DNA of 26,827 bases from CAYUEQ01 sp964443805 (GCA_964443805.1 CAYUEQ010000009.1:1-26827), one strand, 5' to 3'. Shown: positions 1-7,213, counted from the stretch's first letter. Numbers and translations are program-made. The notes: generated from the letters alone by a model not told the origin.

Positions 1-327
1 AACATTCGCCCAGATTCGTTCACCATAATTATACCATTGGTGTGGTCCTGGTTCATTAGTAACATCGGCTTTTCTCCATGTGCCATCACCTTCTGAATAA
101 TTAAAATAAATAGGTATCATATTATTTGTTAAAAGAGGAGCTATTGCACCAGATTTATCAGATGTTTGGGAAGAATATATATTTAATTGGTTTGCTACAT
201 TATTATTGACATTATTCATTAAAATACGATTATGAGAATATGTAACAATTAGAGTCATCATTATAGATACAAACACTAGAAAAAATGAATATAAAAGTGA
301 TATTGCTATAAAACCATTTTTCTTCAC
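1..327 (-). CDS. Surface protein with pilin-like N-terminus (3' part beyond window)
   Basis: An open frame runs from a GTG at 325-327 to the left window edge, giving 109 residues with no stop. The GTG is preceded by GAGGG about 7 nt upstream, and the promoter at 351-379 fits this start. The N-terminus is a short basic stretch (KKNG) followed by a hydrophobic helix of about 20 residues beginning FIAISLLYSFF. This resembles a type IV prepilin or pseudopilin leader cut after Gly5, but position +5 is Ser rather than the usual Glu. After the helix come Asn-rich residues and a segment ending in GERIWANV, which I take to be the start of an extracellular domain. The protein is probably membrane-anchored or assembled into a filament and exposed outside the cell. 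The exact family is not proven and the C-terminus is missing. Confidence 0.75.
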   Translation of the reverse strand, partial: MKKNGFIAISLLYSFFLVFVSIMMTLIVTYSHNRILMNNVNNNVANQLNIYSSQTSDKSGAIAPLLTNNMIPIYFNYSEGDGTWRKADVTNEPGPHQWYNYGERIWANV

Positions 328-350
328 TAGGCATCCCTCTATCATTAATA

Positions 351-379
351 ATTATATCAAAATGATTTTGATATAACAA
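351..379 (-). promoter_or_regulatory. Promoter of the pilin-like surface gene
   Basis: On the minus strand a -35 TTGTTA (374-379) and a -10 TATAAT (351-356) are separated by exactly 17 nt. The expected start of transcription is near 344, about 17 nt before the GTG start at 327. Confidence 0.7.
352..376. promoter_or_regulatory. 25-bp perfect palindrome covering the promoter spacer (candidate operator)
   Basis: TTATATCAAAAT (352-363) is followed by a single central G (364) and then the exact reverse complement (365-376). The palindrome fills the 17-nt spacer and overlaps both the -35 and -10 hexamers of the promoter at 351-379. A dimeric repressor bound here would block RNA polymerase. I do not recognise the motif as a Fur, PerR or Zur box. 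The structure is seen directly; the operator role is inferred. Confidence 0.6.
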
Positions 380-395
380 GGAAAGAGTTTTTTAA

Positions 396-428
396 TTAAA
401 AAAGAAGCCTTATTGAGACTTTCTTTTT
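396..428 (-). terminator. Rho-independent terminator after the Fic gene
   Basis: Reading the minus strand just after the Fic stop codon, AGAA(A)GTCT pairs with AGGCTTCT around a 5-nt loop and is followed by a run of six T. Confidence 0.7.
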
Positions 429-430
429 TT

Positions 431-1147
431 CTATATTAGAAATTTATCAATTAATTTAATAAATTCATCCTGACTATTTTTAATAGTATCAATTAACCAT
501 CCTTTTTCATTTTTATATTCTTTTAGTCCTCGATAATAAAATAATTTGTCATTATCTTCAATTATAAAAGGTGTAATATTATGTTTCAAACATTCTTTGA
601 ACATAATTATTCTTCCTACTCTACCATTACCATCTTGAAATGGATGGATTCTTTCAAAGCAATAGTGAAATTCAATAATATCTTTTAGTGCAACATCTTC
701 AATACGATCGTACCAATTTAATAACTTCTTCATTTCTTTAGAGACATCTTTAGGTTTTGTTGTTTCTTCGCCACCAACTATATTAGCTAGTTTTTTATAT
801 TCTCCTACATTAAACCAATCTTTTCTCTCATCACTTGTACTACGTTTAAGTATTTTATGATATTCTTTTATCAAATCCTCACTCAAAGTACTTTTTACAT
901 TATCTAACATGTAATCAAATAAATAAAAGTGATTAGTTGTTTCTATTATATCGTCTACATTAGTAGATTGTTCGTTGTTTAAAAGTGAGTTTGTTTCAAA
1001 AATATTTCTAGTTTCTTCTTCCGAAAGTTGACTTCCTTCTATCCGATTATTATTGTACGAAAACTTTATTTGAACATCATGGTATAAGTTACCTTTTAAT
1101 TTCATTTCTTTTTGTTCTTGTAATACTTTTAAAACTTTATAATTCAT
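431..1147 (-). CDS. Fic family protein (predicted AMP/NMP transferase)
   Basis: 238 residues with the complete Fic catalytic motif HPFQDGNGRVGR at about residues 168-179 (catalytic His168, and the phosphate-binding loop with GNGR). Fic enzymes usually transfer AMP from ATP to a hydroxyl side chain of a target protein. Near the N-terminus, NNRIEG (about residues 33-38) sits where class II Fic proteins carry the inhibitory (S/T)xxxE(G/N) helix. The inhibitory Glu37 is present, but the Ser/Thr position is Asn33. The enzyme is therefore probably autoinhibited in cis, which fits the absence of a separate antitoxin gene beside it. It is a single-gene unit with its own terminator. The start is an ATG with GGTGAT about 8 nt upstream. 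The target is unknown, and no phage or conjugative genes are nearby. Confidence 0.88.
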   Translation of the reverse strand: MNYKVLKVLQEQKEMKLKGNLYHDVQIKFSYNNNRIEGSQLSEEETRNIFETNSLLNNEQSTNVDDIIETTNHFYLFDYMLDNVKSTLSEDLIKEYHKILKRSTSDERKDWFNVGEYKKLANIVGGEETTKPKDVSKEMKKLLNWYDRIEDVALKDIIEFHYCFERIHPFQDGNGRVGRIIMFKECLKHNITPFIIEDNDKLFYYRGLKEYKNEKGWLIDTIKNSQDEFIKLIDKFLI

Positions 1148-1189
1148 TTATATCACCAATTTTATTGTACTATAAATTAACAAATAAAT

Positions 1190-1217
1190 AAACTAAAGAC
1201 ATATGCATCTTTAGTTT
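1190..1217 (-). terminator. 10-bp hairpin, probable weak terminator of the lon-spoVID-ysxE unit
   Basis: AAACTAAAGA (1190-1199) and its exact reverse complement (1208-1217) flank an 8-nt loop. On the minus strand the hairpin is followed by TTTATTTATTTG, a mixed T/A tract. It lies downstream of the ysxE-like gene and upstream of the Fic gene, so it may separate the two transcripts. Confidence 0.5.
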
Positions 1218-1246
1218 AATTTCATATTATAGATTAGGTGATTGTT

Positions 1247-1423
1247 ATGTTTCGTGGTAGGTTCCCAATTTTTAGCGCTTGGTCTATCTTTATAATGATG
1301 ATTATAATTATGTATCAAGCTTTTATAACTTTTATTTTTCCATTTCGATTAAATGTTTTACTATTGCTTTTAGAGTTGTGTTTCTTCGTCTGGATCGTTT
1401 GGCGGGTAATATGGCCTTGTTAG
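1247..1423 (+). CDS. Possible 58-aa membrane protein
   Basis: A 58-codon frame begins at ATG 1247 with a well-placed AGGTG six bases upstream (1236-1240). An in-frame GTG at 1238 would add three residues but lies inside that ribosome binding site. The product begins MFRGRFPIF and is almost entirely hydrophobic, with two likely membrane helices (about residues 9-31 and 34-55), and ends IWPC. It is convergent with the ysxE-like gene and overlaps its last 54 bp on the opposite strand. A TATTAT box at 1225-1230 could be a -10, but there is no clear -35. The position in an otherwise empty 220-bp gap and the good ribosome binding site favour a real gene. The small size and the overlap argue for caution. 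Confidence 0.4.
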   Translation: MFRGRFPIFSAWSIFIMMIIIMYQAFITFIFPFRLNVLLLLLELCFFVWIVWRVIWPC

Positions 1424-2281
1424 TTCTTCTGTTTTATATATATAGTCTAAACTTTCTCTGACTATTTGACAGTTTTTAAATTCATTATCTTCAAGTTTAA
1501 CTTCTTTGGGTAGAGATATCATAATAAATAATAATCTTGTTTCTGCTTCGTTTAAAGGGAATTTTTGCATGTATCTATTTAATATTTCTTCAAAGTTTAA
1601 ATCAAAATATTCGTTTTGATAGAATTTGATAATATCTAATACTGGGGAATCTATTTTACTTCGATCCCAACTGATTAAAAAGTCTTGTTGGTTTCTAATT
1701 AAATGTTCTGTAGATAGATTATTATGAATAACTGATACTCTAGTTTTAGATTCCTCTTTGACAAGTTCGAACCAATCATCAAGTTCTCTTTTCGAAAAAT
1801 TAAGAGCAGCAAATATTTTACTGCTATTTCTTATTAACAAATAATGACTTGGCGACATATATATTTCATTTTCTATTTCTAGTATCAAATTTGTATAGTA
1901 TTCTTGTAAATATAATATATTATTATTTATATTATCGTATATTTCTTGATATGTATCTGAACTGACTTCTTTAAAATAAGAAGTTTTATTGTGTAATAAT
2001 GCTGTCAAATTAATTAAATCTAGGGCTTTTTGTTCTTTTGGTGTTGTTATTTCTTCAACATATTCATATACATTTAAATCATTACGCTCATCATCAATTA
2101 GATTTGGGAAGTATGTAAAGTTTCTCGAACGTAGATAGTTATATAATTCTCTTATATTTCTTTCTTTTTTTTCTTTTACTACAAATTTACCATGATTGGT
2201 TTCAATAATAGTACAATTATTTTTAATTGTATAACGATAGGGCTTATATAATTTTTTTATTACCTCTAAAGTTTTATTCAT
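1370..2281 (-). CDS. ysxE: YsxE/CotS-like spore coat pseudokinase
   Basis: 303 residues with an aminoglycoside-phosphotransferase-like kinase fold. VVKE around Lys36 sits at the ATP-lysine position, a catalytic-loop equivalent HNNLSTEH lies at about residues 186-193, and SWDRSKIDSPVLDI at about 204-217 matches the metal-binding segment. The usual catalytic Asp of HGDxxxxN is replaced by Asn188 and the loop Asn by His193, so it is probably not an active kinase. In Bacillus subtilis ysxE lies directly after spoVID. Here the gene overlaps the stop of a SpoVID-like gene by 8 bp, which implies translational coupling and supports the assignment. Expected role: a spore coat component or coat-assembly helper in the mother cell. 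The C-terminus is acidic and Pro-rich (PPNDPDEETQ). The assignment rests on motif pattern and synteny together. Confidence 0.65.
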   Translation of the reverse strand: MNKTLEVIKKLYKPYRYTIKNNCTIIETNHGKFVVKEKKERNIRELYNYLRSRNFTYFPNLIDDERNDLNVYEYVEEITTPKEQKALDLINLTALLHNKTSYFKEVSSDTYQEIYDNINNNILYLQEYYTNLILEIENEIYMSPSHYLLIRNSSKIFAALNFSKRELDDWFELVKEESKTRVSVIHNNLSTEHLIRNQQDFLISWDRSKIDSPVLDIIKFYQNEYFDLNFEEILNRYMQKFPLNEAETRLLFIMISLPKEVKLEDNEFKNCQIVRESLDYIYKTEELTRPYYPPNDPDEETQL

Positions 2282-2927
2282 TTTGAGTTTGGGGAATTAT
2301 AATTTTATCTCCGAGATTAATTTCTTCTAAATCATTTATATTTTTAACACTTTCAGTTTGAGCATTGTATTTAGCACAAATTGTTTCAATAGTATCATTT
2401 TCTCTAACGATGTGAATATGATATGTAACAAAGTTATCGTCTTCCACTTTTAAAGAGTCGATTATCGTTTCTTGAGTTTCGTTGTCTACTCTTTCTTCTT
2501 TCTCTTCAATTAAATCTTCTAATACTGGTTTGTCTTCTACTTCTTCAAATATAATTTCTGGTTCTTTAATTTCTTCTTTTCTTGGTATTTCTTCTACTAC
2601 AGGTTCTTTTACTTCACCTTCAACAGAAAATTCAATATTAACACTTAGAGTATCTCCAGCTACTACATCATAAGTAAAATCTCTTATTTCGAATTCAAGT
2701 GTTTCAATATCAAAATTATCTGGCATTGTTACTGAAAAAGGTAATCGATATAAAAACGGATCTTTATTAACACTTACGTCGTGTACTTTGTAGTCTCCAG
2801 ATATTATAAAATCTCCGTTTATTTCTTGATTAGCAACATTAAATTCATGTTCTAAAGAAATACTTGATACTTCCGATATCTTAGTTTTAAATACAATTTT
2901 TTCATTATAAGGTATTGTTTGTTTCAT
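2274..2927 (-). CDS. spoVID: SpoVID-like spore coat assembly protein (SPOCS-like domain + LysM)
   Basis: 217 residues in three parts. An N-terminal beta-rich domain (about 5-105) resembles the SPOCS/DUF3794 domain, with blocks such as IPYNEKIVFKTKI, SLEHEFNV and IRDFTYDVVAGDTL. An acidic Glu-rich linker covers about 105-165. A C-terminal LysM domain covers about 169-213 (IVRENDTIETICAKYN ... NLGDKIIIPQ). B. subtilis SpoVID has the same layout but is much longer (575 aa), mostly in the linker. It is needed for the coat to encase the forespore, and its LysM end contacts spore-surface components. The location after lon and before the ysxE-like gene agrees with the B. subtilis order once the ysxC-hem block is removed. 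The ribosome binding site AAAGGA (2939-2944) lies 11 nt upstream of the ATG, inside a hairpin arm (see 2929-2975). Confidence 0.72.
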   Translation of the reverse strand: MKQTIPYNEKIVFKTKISEVSSISLEHEFNVANQEINGDFIISGDYKVHDVSVNKDPFLYRLPFSVTMPDNFDIETLEFEIRDFTYDVVAGDTLSVNIEFSVEGEVKEPVVEEIPRKEEIKEPEIIFEEVEDKPVLEDLIEEKEERVDNETQETIIDSLKVEDDNFVTYHIHIVRENDTIETICAKYNAQTESVKNINDLEEINLGDKIIIPQTQNE

Positions 2928-2928
2928 A

Positions 2929-2975
2929 AAAAAATCATTCCTTTCTAATAAATATTATGTTAGGAATGATTTTTT
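2929..2975 (-). terminator. Terminator of lon that contains the spoVID ribosome binding site
   Basis: A 14-bp perfect stem (2929-2942 with 2962-2975) with a 19-nt loop lies between the lon stop and the spoVID start. On the minus strand the 3' arm runs AGGAATGATTTTTT, continues with T and reaches the ATG of spoVID directly. The arm therefore holds both the terminator T-tract and the AGGA of the spoVID ribosome binding site. Transcripts reading through from lon would hide that site in the stem. Confidence 0.75.
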
Positions 2976-2983
2976 ATGTTGAT

Positions 2984-5296
2984 TTATTTAAATAAATCAC
3001 GGTATATTTCTTGATAGTTTTTAACTAATTTAATTTCTATATCTTTAGATATTTCTTCTGGTATGTCATCTAAATCATTTTGGTTTGATATCGGAATATA
3101 AAATATTCTTACTCCTTCACGATATCCCCCTATAATTTTTTCTTTTAGACCGCCAATTTCTAAGACTTCACCATTTAATGTTATTTCTCCAGTCATCGCT
3201 ACTTTTTTATCTACTCTTTTATTTAAGACAAGACTTAGAATAGAAGTTACTATTGTAATACCTGCAGATGGTCCTTCTTTATTTATAGCTCCTTCTATGG
3301 CATTTAGATGTAAATTTTTATTTAATGCAATTTTTTTATCTATTTTAAATTTTTTATAATTAGCTTTAATATAACTGATTGCTACTTGTGCACTTTCTTG
3401 CATTACAGGACCTAAACGACCTGTTAGCTTAAGTTCACCCTTACCTTCTACTAAACATGACTCTAAGACGGTTATAGTGCCTCCAAAAGGAGTGTAGGCA
3501 AGTCCATTAGCAATTCCTATCTTATTAGCTTTAATATTAGTGTTTTGGTATTTAGGGTTACCTAAGTATTTTTTTAAATTAGTTTTATTAATATTGATTT
3601 TTATTTCTTTTTTAGTCTTTAAGTTTTCAGTAACTATTTTTCTAACAATTTTAGATAGTTTTCTCTCTAAATCTCTAACTCCAGCTTCTTTAGTGTAACT
3701 ATCTATTATATGTATTATTATAGATGTACTAAATTTTATTTCACTTTTGGTTACTTTATGATCATTAAATATTCTCGGTAGTAAATGATTTTTTGCAATA
3801 CTTACCTTCTCATATTCTGTATAACTTGATAATTCTATTATCTCTAAACGATCTCTTAAAGGATATGGAATAGAATATAAATCATTTGCAGTTAAAATAA
3901 AGAATGTTTTAGAGATATCAAATGGTTCCTCAACATAATTATCCGTAAATGTTTTATTTTGTTCAGGATCTAAGATATCTAAAAATGCACTAGCTGGATC
4001 TCCTTTATAATCTTTAACCATTTTATCTATTTCATCAATTAAGATTAATGGATTAGAGCTATTACATTTACTTATCGCTTTAATTATTTTTCCTGGAGCT
4101 GAGCCAATATAGGTTCTTCTGTGTCCAATTAATTCAGTAGCATCATTTAATCCTCCAACACTTAATTTAAAGAATTCTTTATTTAAAGACTGGGCGATAG
4201 TTTTAGTTAGAGTAGTCTTTCCTACTCCTGGAGGTCCTACTAAACATAAAACAGGTGTTTTAATATCTGGATTTTTTTGTTTTATTGCAATATATTCAAT
4301 CACTCTATCTTTAACTTCTTTTAATCCATAATGAGTATTATCTAAACTTTTTATTATCTTATTTAAATCTTCTTCATCCTGCGTATATATTTTCCACGGA
4401 AGATTTAAAACAAGGTCTAAATAGTTTCTAATTACAGCTGCCTCAGGTGATGATTCAGAAGTTAATTCATATTTTTTTATTTCACTAGTTAAATTAGAAA
4501 ATATTTTTTTATTTAAGTTTAAATCTTTTAATGCTTTTTTAAATTTTTCTACTTCTTCTTCCTTTAAATTGGATTCTCCTAATTCAGTTTTTAATTTCTT
4601 GATTTTTTCTTTAATAATAAATTCTTTTTGAGTGTTTTGAAATTCATCTTGAAGTGAAATCTCTATTTTTTCATCTAAAATAGTTACTTCAATTTCTATA
4701 CTTATATCATGCATTAAGTTTTCTGCTCTAATTAAAGGATTTAACTCTTGCATATAATTGTTTTTACGTTCGATATTAAATGGTATTGAAGATGTTATTA
4801 AATCAGTTAAACGATTTAAATTAGAAACTCCTTTAATTGTTCCCATAATACTATTAGATATTCTTGGAGAAGAATTTACATATTTATAAAATAAATTAAC
4901 AAGTTTACGTTGAAAAGCAATTTCTTCTATTTCACTTACTCTAATTTCTTCAACTTCTTCAGTTTCAGCGATTAAAATATCTTTTCGATTTTCATAGTTT
5001 ATATATCTATTTATTTTCACTCTTTCAATTCCAACAATTACTAGACGATAATTACCATTAGGTAGTTCAATTATGTTTTTTATTTTACCGACAACACCAA
5101 TTGATGGTAGATCGGATACTTCAGGACTTTCTTCTATTTGATCTGTTGGACATACAACTAGAAGATTACTATCGTATTCTTCAGTCGCTAAATTTACCAC
5201 ATTTTTACTTATTCTATTATTTAGCTCAAGCCTCACTTCTTGATATGGTAGCAAGACTAAATGTTTTAATAATATTACTGGTAAATTTTTATCCAT
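2984..5296 (-). CDS. lon: ATP-dependent protease Lon
   Basis: 770 residues, full length for a LonA protease, which degrades misfolded and selected regulatory proteins in the cytosol as a hexameric ring. It has an N-terminal substrate-binding (LAN) domain at about 1-200 and a helical region at 200-300. The AAA+ module carries Walker A GPPGVGKT (354-361) and Walker B LILIDEID (417-424). The C-terminal serine protease domain has the Ser-Lys dyad: Ser677 in EGPSAG and Lys720 in GGLKEK, 43 residues apart as in E. coli. The segment before the catalytic Ser (AIEGAINKEGPSAG) departs from the common PEGATPKDGPSAG form. The ATG has GGAGG (5307-5311) 10 nt upstream and its own promoter at 5331-5359. I saw no CIRCE or clear CtsR operator. 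Confidence 0.97.
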   Translation of the reverse strand: MDKNLPVILLKHLVLLPYQEVRLELNNRISKNVVNLATEEYDSNLLVVCPTDQIEESPEVSDLPSIGVVGKIKNIIELPNGNYRLVIVGIERVKINRYINYENRKDILIAETEEVEEIRVSEIEEIAFQRKLVNLFYKYVNSSPRISNSIMGTIKGVSNLNRLTDLITSSIPFNIERKNNYMQELNPLIRAENLMHDISIEIEVTILDEKIEISLQDEFQNTQKEFIIKEKIKKLKTELGESNLKEEEVEKFKKALKDLNLNKKIFSNLTSEIKKYELTSESSPEAAVIRNYLDLVLNLPWKIYTQDEEDLNKIIKSLDNTHYGLKEVKDRVIEYIAIKQKNPDIKTPVLCLVGPPGVGKTTLTKTIAQSLNKEFFKLSVGGLNDATELIGHRRTYIGSAPGKIIKAISKCNSSNPLILIDEIDKMVKDYKGDPASAFLDILDPEQNKTFTDNYVEEPFDISKTFFILTANDLYSIPYPLRDRLEIIELSSYTEYEKVSIAKNHLLPRIFNDHKVTKSEIKFSTSIIIHIIDSYTKEAGVRDLERKLSKIVRKIVTENLKTKKEIKININKTNLKKYLGNPKYQNTNIKANKIGIANGLAYTPFGGTITVLESCLVEGKGELKLTGRLGPVMQESAQVAISYIKANYKKFKIDKKIALNKNLHLNAIEGAINKEGPSAGITIVTSILSLVLNKRVDKKVAMTGEITLNGEVLEIGGLKEKIIGGYREGVRIFYIPISNQNDLDDIPEEISKDIEIKLVKNYQEIYRDLFK

Positions 5297-5330
5297 ACTG
5301 CAAATACCTCCACGAATTACTTAATTAGTT

Positions 5331-5359
5331 ATTATAAAGAATAAAAGACGTTTTGTAAA
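5331..5359 (-). promoter_or_regulatory. Promoter of lon
   Basis: Minus-strand -35 TTTACA (5354-5359) and -10 TATAAT (5331-5336) with a 17-nt spacer. The -35 lies in the loop and 5' edge of the tig terminator's right arm, so the two signals share DNA. Transcription should start near 5324, about 28 nt before the lon ATG. Confidence 0.75.
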
Positions 5360-5367
5360 CGTCTTTT
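5343..5367 (-). terminator. Terminator after tig (symmetrical, usable in both directions)
   Basis: AAAAGACGTTT (5343-5353) pairs perfectly with 5357-5367 around a 3-nt loop, with TTTT at the end of the stem on either strand. It lies 47 bp beyond the tig stop. A second weaker hairpin (TTTTAG...CTAAAA, 5382-5405) lies between it and the gene. Confidence 0.7.
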
Positions 5368-5414
5368 GGCTTTTTGTGCACTTTTAGTCGATATTTCGTC
5401 TAAAATCTTTATAA

Positions 5415-6662
5415 TTAGTTATTTTCTTTTATTAATTCCATAGCTTTACGCATTTTTAAATCGTACTTAATCATGTCTGTTCCACCAAATGCATTAATAA
5501 ATTCTTCTTTTTCCATACCATAATGTTTTGCTAATTTAGTAGATTCTTCTTCTACTTCTTTATCTTCTATTTCTATTTTTTCTTTTTCAGCAACTGCTTC
5601 TAAGAAATAACGATATTTAACTCTTTTAGACGCTTCTTCTTCCATCATTTTTTCTAAATCTTCTCTAGTTGTATTAGTAAATTCAAAATATTGTTCTAAA
5701 TTTAATCCTTGCGTCTTTAATTGTTCTTCATATTGATGAACCATTCTATGAATTTCACCATGAATTATTTCTTCGTTTATTTCTACTTTCATCTTTTTAG
5801 AACCTTGTTCTAAAATTTCTTCAACAAATTTGTTTTCTACATCATGTTGTTTACGATGTTTGATATCTTCTTTTATTTTAGTTTTAAGTTCATCTTCATT
5901 TTTAACATTTTCATAACCTAAATCTTCATAAAAATCTTTATTTAATTTTGGTAGTACTCTTTCTTTAATTTGAGTTACAGTTGTTGTAAATACAACATCT
6001 TTATTAGCTAAATCTTGAACATAATTTTCCGGGAATTTAAGGTTTATATCTTTAGTTTCTCCAACTTTCATTCCGACTACCGCTTCTTCAAAACCTGGAA
6101 TAAAAGTTTTTGATCCTATTTCTAGCGGATAATCTTTTCCAGTTCCACCTTCAAAAACTTCACCGTCTACTTTTCCTTCAAAATCTATTACCGCAGTATT
6201 TCCTTCTTCAACCGTACCTTCCTCTTTAACAACTATTTCAGCTAATTTGGTTTGTAGTTGATTAATTTCTTCTGTAATTTCTTCTTCAGTAACTTTAACT
6301 TCATCTTGTTTTATTCCAAGATTTTTATATTCACCTAATTCAACTTCTGGTTTAGTAATAATAGTAAATTTAAATACTACTTCTTTATCAGTAATAGTTT
6401 TAATATCTACATTTGGTTCAGTTTCTGGAATTATTTTCTTTTCTTGTAGAGCATTTTTATAAGCTTCACTCATAGCTGGATCAACTGCATCCATAAAAAG
6501 TGACTCAATACCAAATTTCTTTATATAAACATCTTTTGGAATTGCTCCTTTTCTAAAACCATCTATTTCTACGTCTTTACTTTTCTTTTTAAAAGAAGCA
6601 TCAAGATAGTCTTCCCATTTCTTTCCATCAATTTTAATTTCTATTTCATGAACATTTTTCAT
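5415..6662 (-). CDS. tig: Trigger factor, ribosome-associated chaperone and peptidyl-prolyl isomerase
   Basis: 415 residues, slightly shorter than the usual 425-430. The N-terminal ribosome-binding domain carries GFRKGAIP (35-42), equivalent to the L23-contacting GFRxGxxP signature. The FKBP-type isomerase domain spans about 150-235 (VEEGNTAVIDFEGKVDG ... FIPGFEEAVVGMKVGE). The C-terminal helical arms follow and end KAMELIKENN. The protein binds nascent chains at the ribosome exit tunnel. It is a single-gene unit ahead of lon, recalling the tig...lonA neighbourhood of Bacillus, but clpX and lonB are absent. The ATG has AAGGAGG six bases upstream, a strong ribosome binding site as expected for an abundant protein. 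Confidence 0.97.
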   Translation of the reverse strand: MKNVHEIEIKIDGKKWEDYLDASFKKKSKDVEIDGFRKGAIPKDVYIKKFGIESLFMDAVDPAMSEAYKNALQEKKIIPETEPNVDIKTITDKEVVFKFTIITKPEVELGEYKNLGIKQDEVKVTEEEITEEINQLQTKLAEIVVKEEGTVEEGNTAVIDFEGKVDGEVFEGGTGKDYPLEIGSKTFIPGFEEAVVGMKVGETKDINLKFPENYVQDLANKDVVFTTTVTQIKERVLPKLNKDFYEDLGYENVKNEDELKTKIKEDIKHRKQHDVENKFVEEILEQGSKKMKVEINEEIIHGEIHRMVHQYEEQLKTQGLNLEQYFEFTNTTREDLEKMMEEEASKRVKYRYFLEAVAEKEKIEIEDKEVEEESTKLAKHYGMEKEEFINAFGGTDMIKYDLKMRKAMELIKENN

Positions 6663-6688
6663 AAATTTCCTCCTTAAATAACTATTTA

Positions 6689-6717
6689 ATTATATCTTAA
6701 ATACGATAAAACCACAA
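6689..6717 (-). promoter_or_regulatory. Promoter of tig
   Basis: Minus-strand -35 TTGTGG (6712-6717) and -10 TATAAT (6689-6694), 17-nt spacer, between the greA terminator and the tig ribosome binding site. Confidence 0.7.
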
Positions 6718-6726
6718 GGATTTTAA

Positions 6727-6751
6727 AAAAAGACTGCTATGCAATCTTTTT
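6727..6751 (-). terminator. Terminator of the ireB-greA operon, overlapping the greA stop
   Basis: An 11-bp stem (6727-6737 with 6741-6751, one G-T pair) has a 3-nt loop and a T-run on the minus strand. The greA stop codon (6737-6739) lies at the loop, so the last codons of greA form one arm. Confidence 0.8.
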
Positions 6752-7213
6752 GATTTTAATATTATAAGAACCATTAGGACTTTCTACTGCAATAATATCA
6801 CCTATTTTTTTATTCATTATTGCTTTTCCTATCGGCGACTCATTAGAAATTTTATTTTTATTTGGATTTGCTTCAAGCGATCCAACAATTTTAAATTCTG
6901 CTTCTTCATTATCTTCTACATAATCAATAATAACAGTTGCACCTAAAGTTACTTCTTCTTTATTAGTTGAGTCAATTATTTTAGCATTATCGATTAAATA
7001 TTCTAATTTAGTTATTCGACCTTCAACTTCTGCTTGAGAAGTTCTCGCTGCATCATATTCAGCATTTTCAGATAAATCTCCTAATGCTCTTGCTTCTTTC
7101 AATGCCACAATAATCTCTGGTCTTTTATTTGTTTTTAAATCTTCTAGTTCTGCTTCTAGTTCTAAAAATCCTTCAGCAGTTACTACTAATTCGTTTTTTA
7201 TCATTTTTTTCAT
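6737..7213 (-). CDS. greA: Transcription elongation factor GreA
   Basis: 158 residues, the normal GreA length. The N-terminal coiled coil carries the conserved acidic tip GDLSENAEYDAA (about 45-56) that enters the RNA polymerase secondary channel and stimulates cleavage of backtracked RNA. The C-terminal FKBP-like domain includes SPIGKAIMNKKIGD and ends NIKIKKIA. It closes the ireB-trhP2 block, as in B. subtilis where greA follows yrrO and udk; udk is missing here. The start is uncertain between the ATG at 7213 and an ATG three codons later at 7204. AGAGGTG lies very close to the first and about 12 nt from the second. Confidence 0.96.
   Translation of the reverse strand: MKKMIKNELVVTAEGFLELEAELEDLKTNKRPEIIVALKEARALGDLSENAEYDAARTSQAEVEGRITKLEYLIDNAKIIDSTNKEEVTLGATVIIDYVEDNEEAEFKIVGSLEANPNKNKISNESPIGKAIMNKKIGDIIAVESPNGSYNIKIKKIA

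Noticed and set aside
2482..2673. Ser/Thr-rich plus-strand frame
   Set aside because: Antisense shadow of the Glu-rich linker of the SpoVID-like gene; no ribosome binding site.
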